Positions 48,692 through 56,733 of a stretch of DNA of 63,046 bases are shown in pieces. The stretch lies in NCBI GenBank assembly GCA_017993055.1, contig JAGONM010000023.1:1-63046 (forward strand). The letters run 5' to 3'. The notes under the pieces were generated by a model, which saw only the letters and a program-made list of their open reading frames with translations, did not search any database and was not told the DNA's origin. How positions within the stretch are numbered: position 1 is the stretch's first letter; the number at the start of each line of letters is the position of its first letter. Source of the DNA: Armatimonadota bacterium (GTDB lineage Bacteria; Armatimonadota; UBA5829; DTJY01). The position numbers and the translations under genes are program-made.

Positions 48692-49609
48692 ATGACGGAC
48701 AAGTTCACGCGCCGCGAGTTTCTGCGGCGCGCCGGAATAGCGGGCGCGGCGACGTGCGGCCTCGCGATAGCGGGGGACGAACTGCTCGGCATCCTTCAGG
48801 AAGCAGAAGCCGCCGGGTCGGTGCTCTCGATAGCGTCGGCGGGCAGCATCGAGGCCAAAGTCAAGAAGGCGATAGACGGGCTCGGCGGTATCGGCAAGTT
48901 CGTCAAGAAGGGGAAGTCGGTCGTCATCAAGCCGAACATCGCGTGGGCTCGCGCCCCGGAAGTGGCGGCGAACACCAACCCGCAGGTCCTGGCCGCGATC
49001 ATCAGACTCTGCAAGCAGGCGGGGGCCGGCCGCATCACCGTTCTCGATCACACGTGCGACAACTGGCAGACGGCATTCGATCTGAGCGGCGCTAAGAAGG
49101 TCTGCGCCGACCAGAAGGTCCGCCTCGTCTCGGGGCACGCGAAGAGCATGTACAAGCCGGTGACGATCCCCAAGGGCAAGATACTGAAGGCGGACGAGTG
49201 CGCCCGGGAGATCATGGACGCCGACTGCTTCATCAATGTGCCGATAGCGAAGGTTCACGGCGCTTCCGGCATGACGGCGAGCATGAAGAACCTGATGGGC
49301 ACGAACTGGGACCGCCAGAGCTGGCACCGCAAGGGACTCGACCAGTGCATCGCCGACTACGCCTCTGCCGTGAAGCCGAACCTGATCATTCTCGACGCCG
49401 TGCGAATCCTGCTCACCGGCGGCCCGAAGGGCCCCGGCACCACGAAGGACGTCGGGCAGATCATAGCGGCGACCGACCCGGTGGCGGTGGACGCATACGC
49501 GGCGAAGCTCCTCGGCAGAAACCCTTCGCAGGTAGGTCACATCGTGGCGGCGTCGAAGCTCGGCCTCGGCACGATGGACCTCGCCAAAGTCACGCAGAAG
49601 AAGGTCTGA
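48692..49609 (+). CDS. Tat-exported DUF362 protein, paralogue 2
   Basis: A 305-residue protein with a Tat signal (TRREFLRRAGIAGAATCGL). KSVVIKPNIAWARAPEVAAN, ITVLDHTCDNWQTAFDLSG, DCFINVPIAKVHGASGMTAS, MKNLMGTNWDRQSWH and IAATDPVAVDAYAAKLLG show the DUF362 core. It is clearly related to paralogue 1 but divergent, so an old duplication. GGAGG precedes the ATG inside a CACGGAGG-type word. It is 42 bp after paralogue 1. Confidence 0.85.
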   Translation: MTDKFTRREFLRRAGIAGAATCGLAIAGDELLGILQEAEAAGSVLSIASAGSIEAKVKKAIDGLGGIGKFVKKGKSVVIKPNIAWARAPEVAANTNPQVLAAIIRLCKQAGAGRITVLDHTCDNWQTAFDLSGAKKVCADQKVRLVSGHAKSMYKPVTIPKGKILKADECAREIMDADCFINVPIAKVHGASGMTASMKNLMGTNWDRQSWHRKGLDQCIADYASAVKPNLIILDAVRILLTGGPKGPGTTKDVGQIIAATDPVAVDAYAAKLLGRNPSQVGHIVAASKLGLGTMDLAKVTQKKV

Positions 49610-49613
49610 CGAG

Positions 49614-49681
49614 TGATCAGTGATTCGTGACTTACAGGTCTTCGTGCGAATCACCCATCACTCATCACGAATCACTGATCA
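49614..49681. repeat. Perfect 17-bp inverted repeat touching a start codon
   Basis: TGATCAGTGATTCGTGA (49614-49630) and TCACGAATCACTGATCA (49665-49681). The last A is the first base of the ATG of the NapH-like gene, so no ribosome-binding site remains. Same family as 10582-10680. Confidence 0.85.
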
Positions 49682-51216
49682 TGACACGTACCATCCGGCG
49701 GGTCAGCCAGGTGCTTTTCTTCGGGCTGTTCCTGTTTCTCGTCTTCAAAACCGCATATCCGCTCTGGAACGGCATCCCGTCCGACCTGCTCATGCAGCTC
49801 GACCCGCTGGCGGCCGCGGCCTCGATGCTCGCGTCCCGAAGCTTCATCCCCGAAATGGCGCTGTCGCTCATCGTCGTCGGCCTCACGATCCTGCTCGGGC
49901 GGGTCTTCTGCGGGTGGATATGCCCGATGGGCACGACCCTCGACCTGTCCGACCGGGTGTTCTTCCGCAAGCGCCACCACCGCGAAGGGTGGAGGATGCT
50001 GAGCCTGAAGTACTATGTCCTCGCGGGGCTGGCGGTCACGGCCGTCTTCACGATGCAGTTCGTCTACCTGCTCGATCCGCTCAGCCTGATCCACCGCGCC
50101 GTGGTTATCGGATTCGTCGCGCCGGTACAGATGACCGTCAAGTGGTTCGCCGATCACCTGTACGTCTGGTCGGGCAGCAGCTTCGGGCCGCTCGCCTCGG
50201 CAAGCATGTGGCTCGGCGACCGGATGGCGGCGTCGGCGTTCGTCTCGAGCCAGCAGACACACTTCCGCCAGGCATTCCTCGTGCTGGGGGTCTTCGTCGC
50301 GATCGTAGCGTTGAACGGCGTCTCGCGGCGGTTCTGGTGCCGGAACCTCTGCCCGCTCGGGGCCCTGCTGGGCCTGCTCTCGCGAGTCCCTCTGCTGAAG
50401 AGGGTCGTCGGATCCGGCTGCAACGACTGCTCCCGGTGCGCCCACGACTGCAAGATGGCGGCCATCCCTGAGAACCCCAGGCTCACCCGCCTGACCGAGT
50501 GCATCGAGTGCATGGATTGCGTGGAGGTCTGCCCGCGAGACGCGGTGAGCTTCCGGCTCAGGCCGAAGCCCGAGTTCCACCGCGAGACGAGCCTCGATCT
50601 TCGGCGCAGGCGCGTTCTCCAGGGGATGGGCATCGGCCTCGGTCTCGTGACAGTCGCCGCCGTCGATCCCGGTCGAAAGACGCCGGCCGTCGCCGGGTCG
50701 AGCATCAAGCTGAGCAGCGAGTACCTCATCCGGCCGCCCAACTCCTGCCCGGAAAGCAAGTTCGTCGCCCGGTGCACCCGGTGCGGCCTCTGCATGAAGG
50801 CCTGCCCGACGAACGGCCTCCAGCCCGCGCTGTTCGACGCCGGCATCGAGGGCATCTGGACGCCTGTGCTGGTCCCGCGAATCGGGCCGTGCACCGAGCA
50901 GTGCAACGCCTGCGGTCAGGTATGCCCGACCGACGCCATACAGCCGTTCGAGGTCGAGGCCAAGAAGGAGATCTTCATCGGCACCGCGGTCATTCTCCGC
51001 GACCAGTGCATCGCGTGGAACGCCGGGAAGCAGTGCATCGTCTGCGATGAGTACTGTTCCTACAAAGCCATCGAGTGGAAGGAAGAGGGCGGCGCGAGGG
51101 TGCCGACCGTCAACGAGGAGAAATGCGTCGGATGCGGGCTCTGCGAGGCCGCCTGCCCGATACAGCCGAAAGCCGCGATCCGCGTGTACTCCTTCGGCGA
51201 CAGGCGGGGATCCTGA
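49681..51216 (+). CDS. NapH/MauM-like membrane polyferredoxin
   Basis: A 511-residue protein. About five membrane helices in residues 1-235 bear NapH-type motifs VFCGWICPMGTTLD and FWCRNLCPLGALLG. The C-terminal part has repeated 4Fe-4S signatures: GCNDCSRCAHDC, CIECMDCVEVCPRDA, CTRCGLCMKACPTNG, CNACGQVCPTDA, CIVCDEYCSYKA and CVGCGLCEAACPIQP, six clusters or more. It would carry electrons between the membrane quinol pool and exported partners, here probably the two Tat DUF362 proteins. The ATG lies in a hairpin repeat, and a GTG at 49627 is an alternative. Confidence 0.9.
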   Translation: MTRTIRRVSQVLFFGLFLFLVFKTAYPLWNGIPSDLLMQLDPLAAAASMLASRSFIPEMALSLIVVGLTILLGRVFCGWICPMGTTLDLSDRVFFRKRHHREGWRMLSLKYYVLAGLAVTAVFTMQFVYLLDPLSLIHRAVVIGFVAPVQMTVKWFADHLYVWSGSSFGPLASASMWLGDRMAASAFVSSQQTHFRQAFLVLGVFVAIVALNGVSRRFWCRNLCPLGALLGLLSRVPLLKRVVGSGCNDCSRCAHDCKMAAIPENPRLTRLTECIECMDCVEVCPRDAVSFRLRPKPEFHRETSLDLRRRRVLQGMGIGLGLVTVAAVDPGRKTPAVAGSSIKLSSEYLIRPPNSCPESKFVARCTRCGLCMKACPTNGLQPALFDAGIEGIWTPVLVPRIGPCTEQCNACGQVCPTDAIQPFEVEAKKEIFIGTAVILRDQCIAWNAGKQCIVCDEYCSYKAIEWKEEGGARVPTVNEEKCVGCGLCEAACPIQPKAAIRVYSFGDRRGS

Positions 51217-51217
51217 G

Positions 51218-52015
51218 ATGATCGTTGACATTCACACGCATGCGTTCCCGGATGCGCTTGCGCCGAGGGCGATCGCCGCTCTATCCGAGTGCAGCAGCGT
51301 CCCCGCCCACACCGACGGCACGTGCGCCGGGCTGACGACCTCGATGCGGGCGGCGGGGATCGCCCGTTCGGCGGTGATGCCGATCGCCACGAAGCCTTCC
51401 CAGGTCGGAAGCATCAACCGCTGGGCCGCCGAGGTCAACCGGCAGTATCCCGGCCTGATCTGCTTCGGCACGCTCCACCCGCTTCAGGACGACTTGCGAG
51501 CCGAGATCGAGCGGATCGCCGGCGACGGCATCGTCGGCGTGAAGTTCCACCCGGACTATCAGGAGTTTTTCGTGGACGATCCGGCCCTGCTGCCGATGTA
51601 TCGCGCTCTCGAGGAAGCGCGCCTGATCGTGCTCTTCCACGCGGGAGTGGACATCGGCCTGCCACCGCCGGTCCACTGCACGCCCGACCGCCTGGCGAGG
51701 GTTCTCGACGCCGTGCCGGAGATGACCGTCATCGCCGCGCACATGGGCGGCTATCAGTGCTGGGGGGAGGTGGAGCGCCATCTCGTCGGCCGGGAGCTGT
51801 TCTTCGACACGTCATACTCGCTCGCCGACCTCGGGCCTGATGCCATGGTCTCGCTGATGCGCGCACACGGCGTCGAGAGGGTGCTGTTCGCGACGGATTC
51901 ACCCTGGACGGACCAGGCGCAGGAAGTCGCCGGGATACGCGGGCTCTCACTCTCTGAAGAGCAGACTGCGGCCGTACTAGGCGGGAATGCGATGCGTCTC
52001 CTGGGAGCGATGTGA
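51218..52015 (+). CDS. Amidohydrolase 2-family metal-dependent hydrolase
   Basis: A 265-residue TIM barrel. MIVDIHTHAFPDALAPRAIA gives the HxH metal pair. FGTLHPLQDD, IVGVKFHPDYQEFFVDD, IVLFHAGVDIG (His), VIAAHMGGYQCWGE and VLFATDSPWTDQ (terminal Asp) are the other ligands. It follows the polyferredoxin stop by 1 bp. Members hydrolyse or decarboxylate ring or amide substrates. The substrate is unknown. It is convergent with the next gene, with 1 bp between stops. Confidence 0.88.
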   Translation: MIVDIHTHAFPDALAPRAIAALSECSSVPAHTDGTCAGLTTSMRAAGIARSAVMPIATKPSQVGSINRWAAEVNRQYPGLICFGTLHPLQDDLRAEIERIAGDGIVGVKFHPDYQEFFVDDPALLPMYRALEEARLIVLFHAGVDIGLPPPVHCTPDRLARVLDAVPEMTVIAAHMGGYQCWGEVERHLVGRELFFDTSYSLADLGPDAMVSLMRAHGVERVLFATDSPWTDQAQEVAGIRGLSLSEEQTAAVLGGNAMRLLGAM

Positions 52016-52016
52016 C

Positions 52017-53369
52017 CTACGGCCGTTCCCGCAGATACCCCCCGCACTCAATCAGCGCGCATCTGAGCGCATCAACATCAACGCCTGACGGTGACACTCC
52101 CGCACGGGCCGCCATCACCGCCGCCCGACCGGCCGCCTCTCCCACCGCCATGCAGGTTGACATCACCCGGACCGCCGCCAGAGCCTCGTGCGTCGTCGAG
52201 ATGCACCGCCCGGCAACCAGCAGGTTCTCCACGCCCTGAGGCACCAGCGATCGGTACGGAATGTCGTAGCAATCGCCGCACCACTCCAGCGTGCAGTTGT
52301 CGTCGCCGGGGTGGTGGAGGTCCACCGGGTAGCTGCCGACTGCGACCGCGTCGTCGAACCTACGGCAGCTCAAGACGTCGTCCCTTGTCATGACGTACCG
52401 GCCGACGATGCGCCGGGTCTCGCGGATGCCGAGGAACGGGGCTATCCTGTCGAGGCGCGCGTTTTCGAAGCCGGGCACGTACTCGATGAGGTATCTGCGG
52501 ATGTCGTCTATCTGGCCCGCGGCCTCCAGTTCGCCGAGCGCAAGGCTGCGCGGGTCAGTGCCGTCAACGCCTTTAACCCGCGTCATGTTGACCCAGACCT
52601 CGCCCTCGCGCAGGCCGGTGATCAGGATCGTCCTGTCTGTCGGGATCGAGAGGCCCGCCTGCCGCGCCTTCTCGATCAGCTTTCTGAGGCCGACGACGAT
52701 GAAGCGTCGGTGCTCGAGGAAGTACTCCGGCGGGATGTAGTCCGCATCGTACGCCTGCGGGTCGCTCGCAAGGCTCATGCGGAGCTTCTCGGTATCCGCG
52801 CCGGCCATGCAGAACATCAGCGTGGGGGGCTGCATTCCGCCGAGATCGTCGCCCTTCCCGCACGGCACGCCGGCCAGGAACGCCGCGTCTCCGTCGCCCG
52901 TGCAGTCAATGACGACGTCGGCCTCGATCGCCCCGCGCCCCGACCCGCCCTCCGTGACGATCCCCCGAATCCGGCCGCCGTCCACGATGGCGTCCGCGCA
53001 GGCGGTGCGCAGAATGATCTCGACGCCGCTCTCCCGGAGCATATCAAGCGCGACGGTTTCCACAGCTTCGGGGGCGATCAGTGTGAGGCTGACGTGAAGC
53101 GGACAGGCCTGATGCTCGCCGGCCGCGCCGACTGCCCTGAGCCGGTCAATGAGCCTCTGCGGCAGGCCCGTGATGATCTGCTCGCCCTTCTGGCTGAGAA
53201 ACCCGAGGACCGGCAGGCCGATGGTCAGATTGCCCCCGACGAATCCGCGCCGCTCGATCAGCGCCACCCTCGCCCCGCTATCGGCTGCCGCAACCGCCGC
53301 GATGATCCCCGAAGGCCCCCCGCCGACCACCAGGACGTCTGCCTCAGTGCGGTCAACGCCTTTCGTCAA
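52017..53369 (-). CDS. FAD-dependent oxidoreductase (FAD_oxidored family)
   Basis: A 450-residue flavoprotein. ADVLVVGGGPSGIIAAVAAA is the dinucleotide-binding loop, RRGFVGGNLTIGLPVLGFL the second FAD contact, ADVVIDCTGDGDAAFLAGVP the GD motif, and NLLVAGRCISTTHEALAAVR the C-terminal FAD site. This PF12831-type family is common beside glycosidases in polysaccharide loci. It starts at TTG within the end of the upstream EEP gene (17-bp overlap), last in a five-gene minus-strand operon. Confidence 0.87.
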   Translation of the reverse strand: MTKGVDRTEADVLVVGGGPSGIIAAVAAADSGARVALIERRGFVGGNLTIGLPVLGFLSQKGEQIITGLPQRLIDRLRAVGAAGEHQACPLHVSLTLIAPEAVETVALDMLRESGVEIILRTACADAIVDGGRIRGIVTEGGSGRGAIEADVVIDCTGDGDAAFLAGVPCGKGDDLGGMQPPTLMFCMAGADTEKLRMSLASDPQAYDADYIPPEYFLEHRRFIVVGLRKLIEKARQAGLSIPTDRTILITGLREGEVWVNMTRVKGVDGTDPRSLALGELEAAGQIDDIRRYLIEYVPGFENARLDRIAPFLGIRETRRIVGRYVMTRDDVLSCRRFDDAVAVGSYPVDLHHPGDDNCTLEWCGDCYDIPYRSLVPQGVENLLVAGRCISTTHEALAAVRVMSTCMAVGEAAGRAAVMAARAGVSPSGVDVDALRCALIECGGYLRERP

Positions 53370-54153
53370 GCGCCACCTCGGCTGATACGAAGTAATGGTC
53401 GCTCGGGTACCGTCCGTCCCTGCCCTCGCGTATGATCTCCGCGACCGTGGGCTTGACCGGACCCCGGCAGAAGACGAAGTCGATCTTGCCGACCTTGCCC
53501 ACGTACTTCGGCCCGATGAACCCGTGGAACGTGTTTCCGGGATCGTCCGGGCCGTGGACGGCGGTGTACGTGTCCACCCATCCGCCCTCTTTCAACGCTC
53601 TGATCGCCGGATTGGAGGCGTCCGCGTTGCAGTCGGCGGTAAAGAACTGAGGGAGATCGGCGGGGAAGGGCTTCGCGCCTTCGACGATGAGGCGGGCCTG
53701 CCCCTCCCGGGACTTCTGCCCGACATGGTCGAAATGGCTGTTCCACACCCGGATTTCCCTGCCCGACGTCCGGTCGCTGAGATCCACCCAGTTTACGAAC
53801 CTCGGCAGGGATGAGTCCCAGGACTTGGAGTTTGCGACGTGGGGCGTCTCCGACAGCCAGTGCCCTCCCGCCGTTATCAGCTCGAAGCGGGAGCGGAGAT
53901 AGAGGATGGCGTTCGACGGGTTGTACCCGGTCACGGTGTTGGAGATCCCGTATCCGTCGTATGTGGGAAGCCCCCGTTTGAGGTCCGCGTACTGGTTGCC
54001 CTTGCACTCCTGCACGCAGATGACGTCCGGGTGCTGGCCGTACATCACCTCCACGCACATCCCCCTGCGGTCTTTCCAGCCGTTGCCCTCGTCCGCGTCC
54101 GCCTGGACGTCCACCCTGATGTTGCAGCAGATGATCTTCAGTGTGTCGCTCAA
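53353..54153 (-). CDS. Endonuclease/exonuclease/phosphatase-fold protein, paralogue B
   Basis: A 266-residue EEP-fold protein. LKIICCNIRVD (Asn), PDVICVQECKGNQYADL (Glu ligand), IRVWNSHFDHVGQKSREGQA (NTHxD-type NSHFDH), FFTADCNADASNPAIRALKE (D-N) and SDHYFVSAEV (terminal SDH) are all present, so the site looks active. Cytoplasmic. TTG start overlaps the previous stop. Paralogous to the next gene upstream. The family includes phosphodiesterases and sugar or lipid phosphatases. Confidence 0.88.
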   Translation of the reverse strand: MSDTLKIICCNIRVDVQADADEGNGWKDRRGMCVEVMYGQHPDVICVQECKGNQYADLKRGLPTYDGYGISNTVTGYNPSNAILYLRSRFELITAGGHWLSETPHVANSKSWDSSLPRFVNWVDLSDRTSGREIRVWNSHFDHVGQKSREGQARLIVEGAKPFPADLPQFFTADCNADASNPAIRALKEGGWVDTYTAVHGPDDPGNTFHGFIGPKYVGKVGKIDFVFCRGPVKPTVAEIIREGRDGRYPSDHYFVSAEVALDERR

Positions 54154-54944
54154 ATCCCCACCTCGGCGGACAGAAAGTAGTGGTCGCTCGGGTACTTCCC
54201 GTCCCGGCTATCGCAGATGATTCCGGCGGCCAGCGTCTCCACGGGACCGCGAGTGAAGATGAAGTCTATCTTGCCGACCCCGTTCTTCGGGTCATACTTC
54301 GGGCCGAGAAACCCATGGTACGTGAATCCCGGGTCCGACGGCCCGTGTATCGCCGCGTAGGTATCGTTCCACCCGCCGGCGATGAGGTTGCGGATCGCCG
54401 GGTCGGACGCGTCCGCGTTGCAGTCGGCGGTGAAGATCTGGGGCAGGCTGTCCGAGATCGCCCGCGAGGACTCGACGATCAACCGGCCCTGCTCGACCCG
54501 GGCAGTCCGGCCGATGTGATCGAGATGGCTGTTCCAGACCCTGAACTCCAGCCGCGAGTCCCGCTCCTTCAGGTTCACGTAGTTGGCGAACCTCGAGCGG
54601 GCCGAATCCCAGGACAGCGACCCCTCGACGTGCGGCGTCTCGGAGAGCCAGAACCCGCCCGCCGAGATCGTCTCGAACCGGCCGCGGGCGAAGAAGATGG
54701 CATTTGTCGGGTTGAACTCAGGGTCCGGGTTCGCAAGTCCGAAGCTGTCGTACTCCGGAAGCCCGCTACTCAAGAACCCGTAGTGAGCCTCTCTGCATTC
54801 CTGCAGGCATATCACGTCGGCCTTCTGCGCGCGGATCACCTCCAGGCACAGGTCCTTGCGGTCGTCCCAGCCGTTTCGCGTCTCGTGGTCCGCGGGTACG
54901 TCCACCCGTATGTTGCAGCACAGTATCTTCAGCCGAACGTTCAT
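54150..54944 (-). CDS. Endonuclease/exonuclease/phosphatase-fold protein, paralogue A
   Basis: A 264-residue EEP-fold protein, tandem duplicate of the downstream gene: the same opening (LKILCCNIRVDVPAD) and the same motifs VICLQECREAHYG, FRVWNSHLDHIGRTARVEQG, IFTADCNADASDPAIRNLIA, YHGFLGPKYDPKNGVGKIDF and SDHYFLSAEV. All catalytic residues are kept. The two differ mostly in the region around 60-110, which may set substrate choice. Operon with TIM-barrel isomerases suggests small-molecule phosphodiesters rather than DNA. Confidence 0.88.
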   Translation of the reverse strand: MNVRLKILCCNIRVDVPADHETRNGWDDRKDLCLEVIRAQKADVICLQECREAHYGFLSSGLPEYDSFGLANPDPEFNPTNAIFFARGRFETISAGGFWLSETPHVEGSLSWDSARSRFANYVNLKERDSRLEFRVWNSHLDHIGRTARVEQGRLIVESSRAISDSLPQIFTADCNADASDPAIRNLIAGGWNDTYAAIHGPSDPGFTYHGFLGPKYDPKNGVGKIDFIFTRGPVETLAAGIICDSRDGKYPSDHYFLSAEVGI

Positions 54945-54992
54945 GCTCCCACTCCTGCTCGATCCCGATGTATCATATGGGACAGACGGGGC

Positions 54993-55802
54993 CTATGCTC
55001 CCACCAGACCTTCCAGCCCCGTCTCCCTGATCGCCTTCTCGACGTTCGCCAGGGTCTCGCCGAGCGTCCCCGTCATTCCAACTTCCATGACCGGCCTGCC
55101 CCTGAAGCCCCGCATCGCCTCGACGAACTCCCTCCACGCGATCGTGCCGCGCCCCGGGATGAGGTGCTCGTCCCTCCCGCACGCGCTGTTGTCGTGAAGG
55201 TGCGCGACCAATGCCCTCTCCGCCAGCGCGCGGGCGATCTCTACGAGCCTGTGCGCCAGGTGGGCGTGTCCGGTGTCAATGCACGTCCCGACCGACGGGA
55301 AGCCCTCGATCAGACCGAGGAGATCGCGCTCGTTCGCGGTGAAGTACGGCGGCGGGAAGTTCTCGACCGCAAGCCCGACACTGCGCTCCGATGCCGCCGG
55401 AATGAGGCGCTGCAGCGACCGACCGAACGCCTCGACGTTGCCGCCGTCCCAGCGCTCTGCCGCCGTCATGCTCCTGACGTGGATCGTCATGCTTCCGGCC
55501 TTCAGGCGAGAGGCGGCTTCCAGCGCCAGCATCGCCTCGCGCACCGCATGGCTCCACCCGTCCGCGTCAGTCGCGGCCAGATCCACATCGTAGAAAGGCG
55601 CGTGCAGGGTGACTTCGGCGTTGGTCCAGCCGTCGAGCCCGCGAAGCGCGTCCTCGACATAAGCGCGGTTGCCCGGCTCGAAATGCCCCGGCTTGCAGAG
55701 GATCTCCACGCCGCCGAAACCGGCCGCCCGGACTTGCGCTATCGCCTCTGAGTGCCGGACTCCCTGCCACGCGACCGATGATATCAGAAACCTGTCTATC
55801 AC
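54993..55802 (-). CDS. Sugar phosphate isomerase/epimerase-like TIM barrel, paralogue 2
   Basis: A 269-residue xylose isomerase-like barrel (AP_endonuc_2 superfamily). RAAGFGGVEILCKPGHFEPG, VTLHAPFYDVDLAATDADGW, VGLAVENFPPPYFT (metal Glu), VGTCIDTGHAHLAH (Asp and His), LVAHLHDNSACGRDEHLIPG (His) and VMEVGMTGT (Glu). The GTG start overlaps the upstream TGA as GTGA, with GGAG before it; longer frames lack similarity. It probably isomerises or epimerises a sugar or inositol derivative. Confidence 0.86.
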   Translation of the reverse strand: MIDRFLISSVAWQGVRHSEAIAQVRAAGFGGVEILCKPGHFEPGNRAYVEDALRGLDGWTNAEVTLHAPFYDVDLAATDADGWSHAVREAMLALEAASRLKAGSMTIHVRSMTAAERWDGGNVEAFGRSLQRLIPAASERSVGLAVENFPPPYFTANERDLLGLIEGFPSVGTCIDTGHAHLAHRLVEIARALAERALVAHLHDNSACGRDEHLIPGRGTIAWREFVEAMRGFRGRPVMEVGMTGTLGETLANVEKAIRETGLEGLVGA

Positions 55803-56614
55803 AGGAGGCCTCTCCAGTACTCGAGCGACCGCCGGCACGCATCCTCGATTTCATCGTCAGGCAGACCGCACCACTTCGGCACGAGTTCGATCGTCGAGAT
55901 GCCGTCGAACCCGATCTCTCGGAGCACGCGCGCGGCCTCTGCCATGTCCGCGTTAGGCGCATAGGGAGGCGCGTGCTGGTCCCTCGTCCCGTCGTTGCTG
56001 TGGACGTGCAGTTCCGCGATCTCCCAGGGGATCCGTCTGAGATACGCCTCGACGGCGCCCGGATCCAGCGGCCGGGGATCGTGCCTCGGCTCGCGAAGGC
56101 GGAGGTTCATGTGGCCGAGGTCAATCAGAACCCCAAGGTGCGGGTAACGCTCCCTCAACCCATCGATCCGCACGGCCTCTTCGGGGTACAGCGGGCAGTC
56201 CTCGAGCAGCACCTTGACGCCTGTCCCGCTCATGGTTCGCAGCACGTCCTCCAGCATGCCGAGTATACGCTCAGGCTCCTTCCGGCTGCAGCAGCCTGGG
56301 ATCGGCGTGCCCGGCACATCATAGGATGTACACGCGACCCGTCCGGTGCGCTCGTGCAGCCGGGCGATGCGCTCCGCCCGGCGCGCTGCAACCTGCGAAT
56401 CCTGGGACTCATCGGTGAAGCCGCCGTGGAACGTCAGCGCGAGGTCGTGCTCGTCGGCTGTCTCGGCGATCCTCGACTCGTCCTCGTCGGACAGCAGATC
56501 GAGCGAGCGGTTGTTGATGCTCGCGGCCGTGTAACCCATCTCGGCGAACATGCGCAGTTTGACCGCGATATCGTCACCCTCGAAGTTCCACACAGCTATG
56601 CCGATCCCGGACAT
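55799..56614 (-). CDS. Sugar phosphate isomerase/epimerase-like TIM barrel, paralogue 1
   Basis: A 271-residue barrel of the same superfamily. EMGYTAASINNRSLDLLSDE, LALTFHGGFTDESQDSQVAA, VKVLLEDCPLYPEEAVRIDG (Glu), LGVLIDLGHMNLRLREP (Asp/His), IAELHVHSNDGTRDQHAPPY (His) and FDGISTIELVP (Glu). First gene of the minus-strand run 56614-52017, divergent from radA. Sequence is only distantly similar to the next gene, so the two likely act on different steps. Confidence 0.86.
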   Translation of the reverse strand: MSGIGIAVWNFEGDDIAVKLRMFAEMGYTAASINNRSLDLLSDEDESRIAETADEHDLALTFHGGFTDESQDSQVAARRAERIARLHERTGRVACTSYDVPGTPIPGCCSRKEPERILGMLEDVLRTMSGTGVKVLLEDCPLYPEEAVRIDGLRERYPHLGVLIDLGHMNLRLREPRHDPRPLDPGAVEAYLRRIPWEIAELHVHSNDGTRDQHAPPYAPNADMAEAARVLREIGFDGISTIELVPKWCGLPDDEIEDACRRSLEYWRGLL

Positions 56615-56684
56615 CAGCGCCCTCCACCCTTGAGTTCTTCTTCCCCCGGCCCCGAACCTCCCCGCCCGCGTCCGGCCTGGCGAT

Positions 56685-56714
56685 TTGTGCCGACGCCCGC
56701 CGATCTGCTATGAT
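56685..56714 (+). promoter_or_regulatory. radA promoter
   Basis: TTGTGC (56685-56690), 18 bp, TGCTATGAT with hexamer 56709-56714 (extended -10). The leader is about 13 nt and carries GAGAG before the ATG. Confidence 0.55.
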
Positions 56715-56733
56715 TCCCGTCGAGAGATATCCC

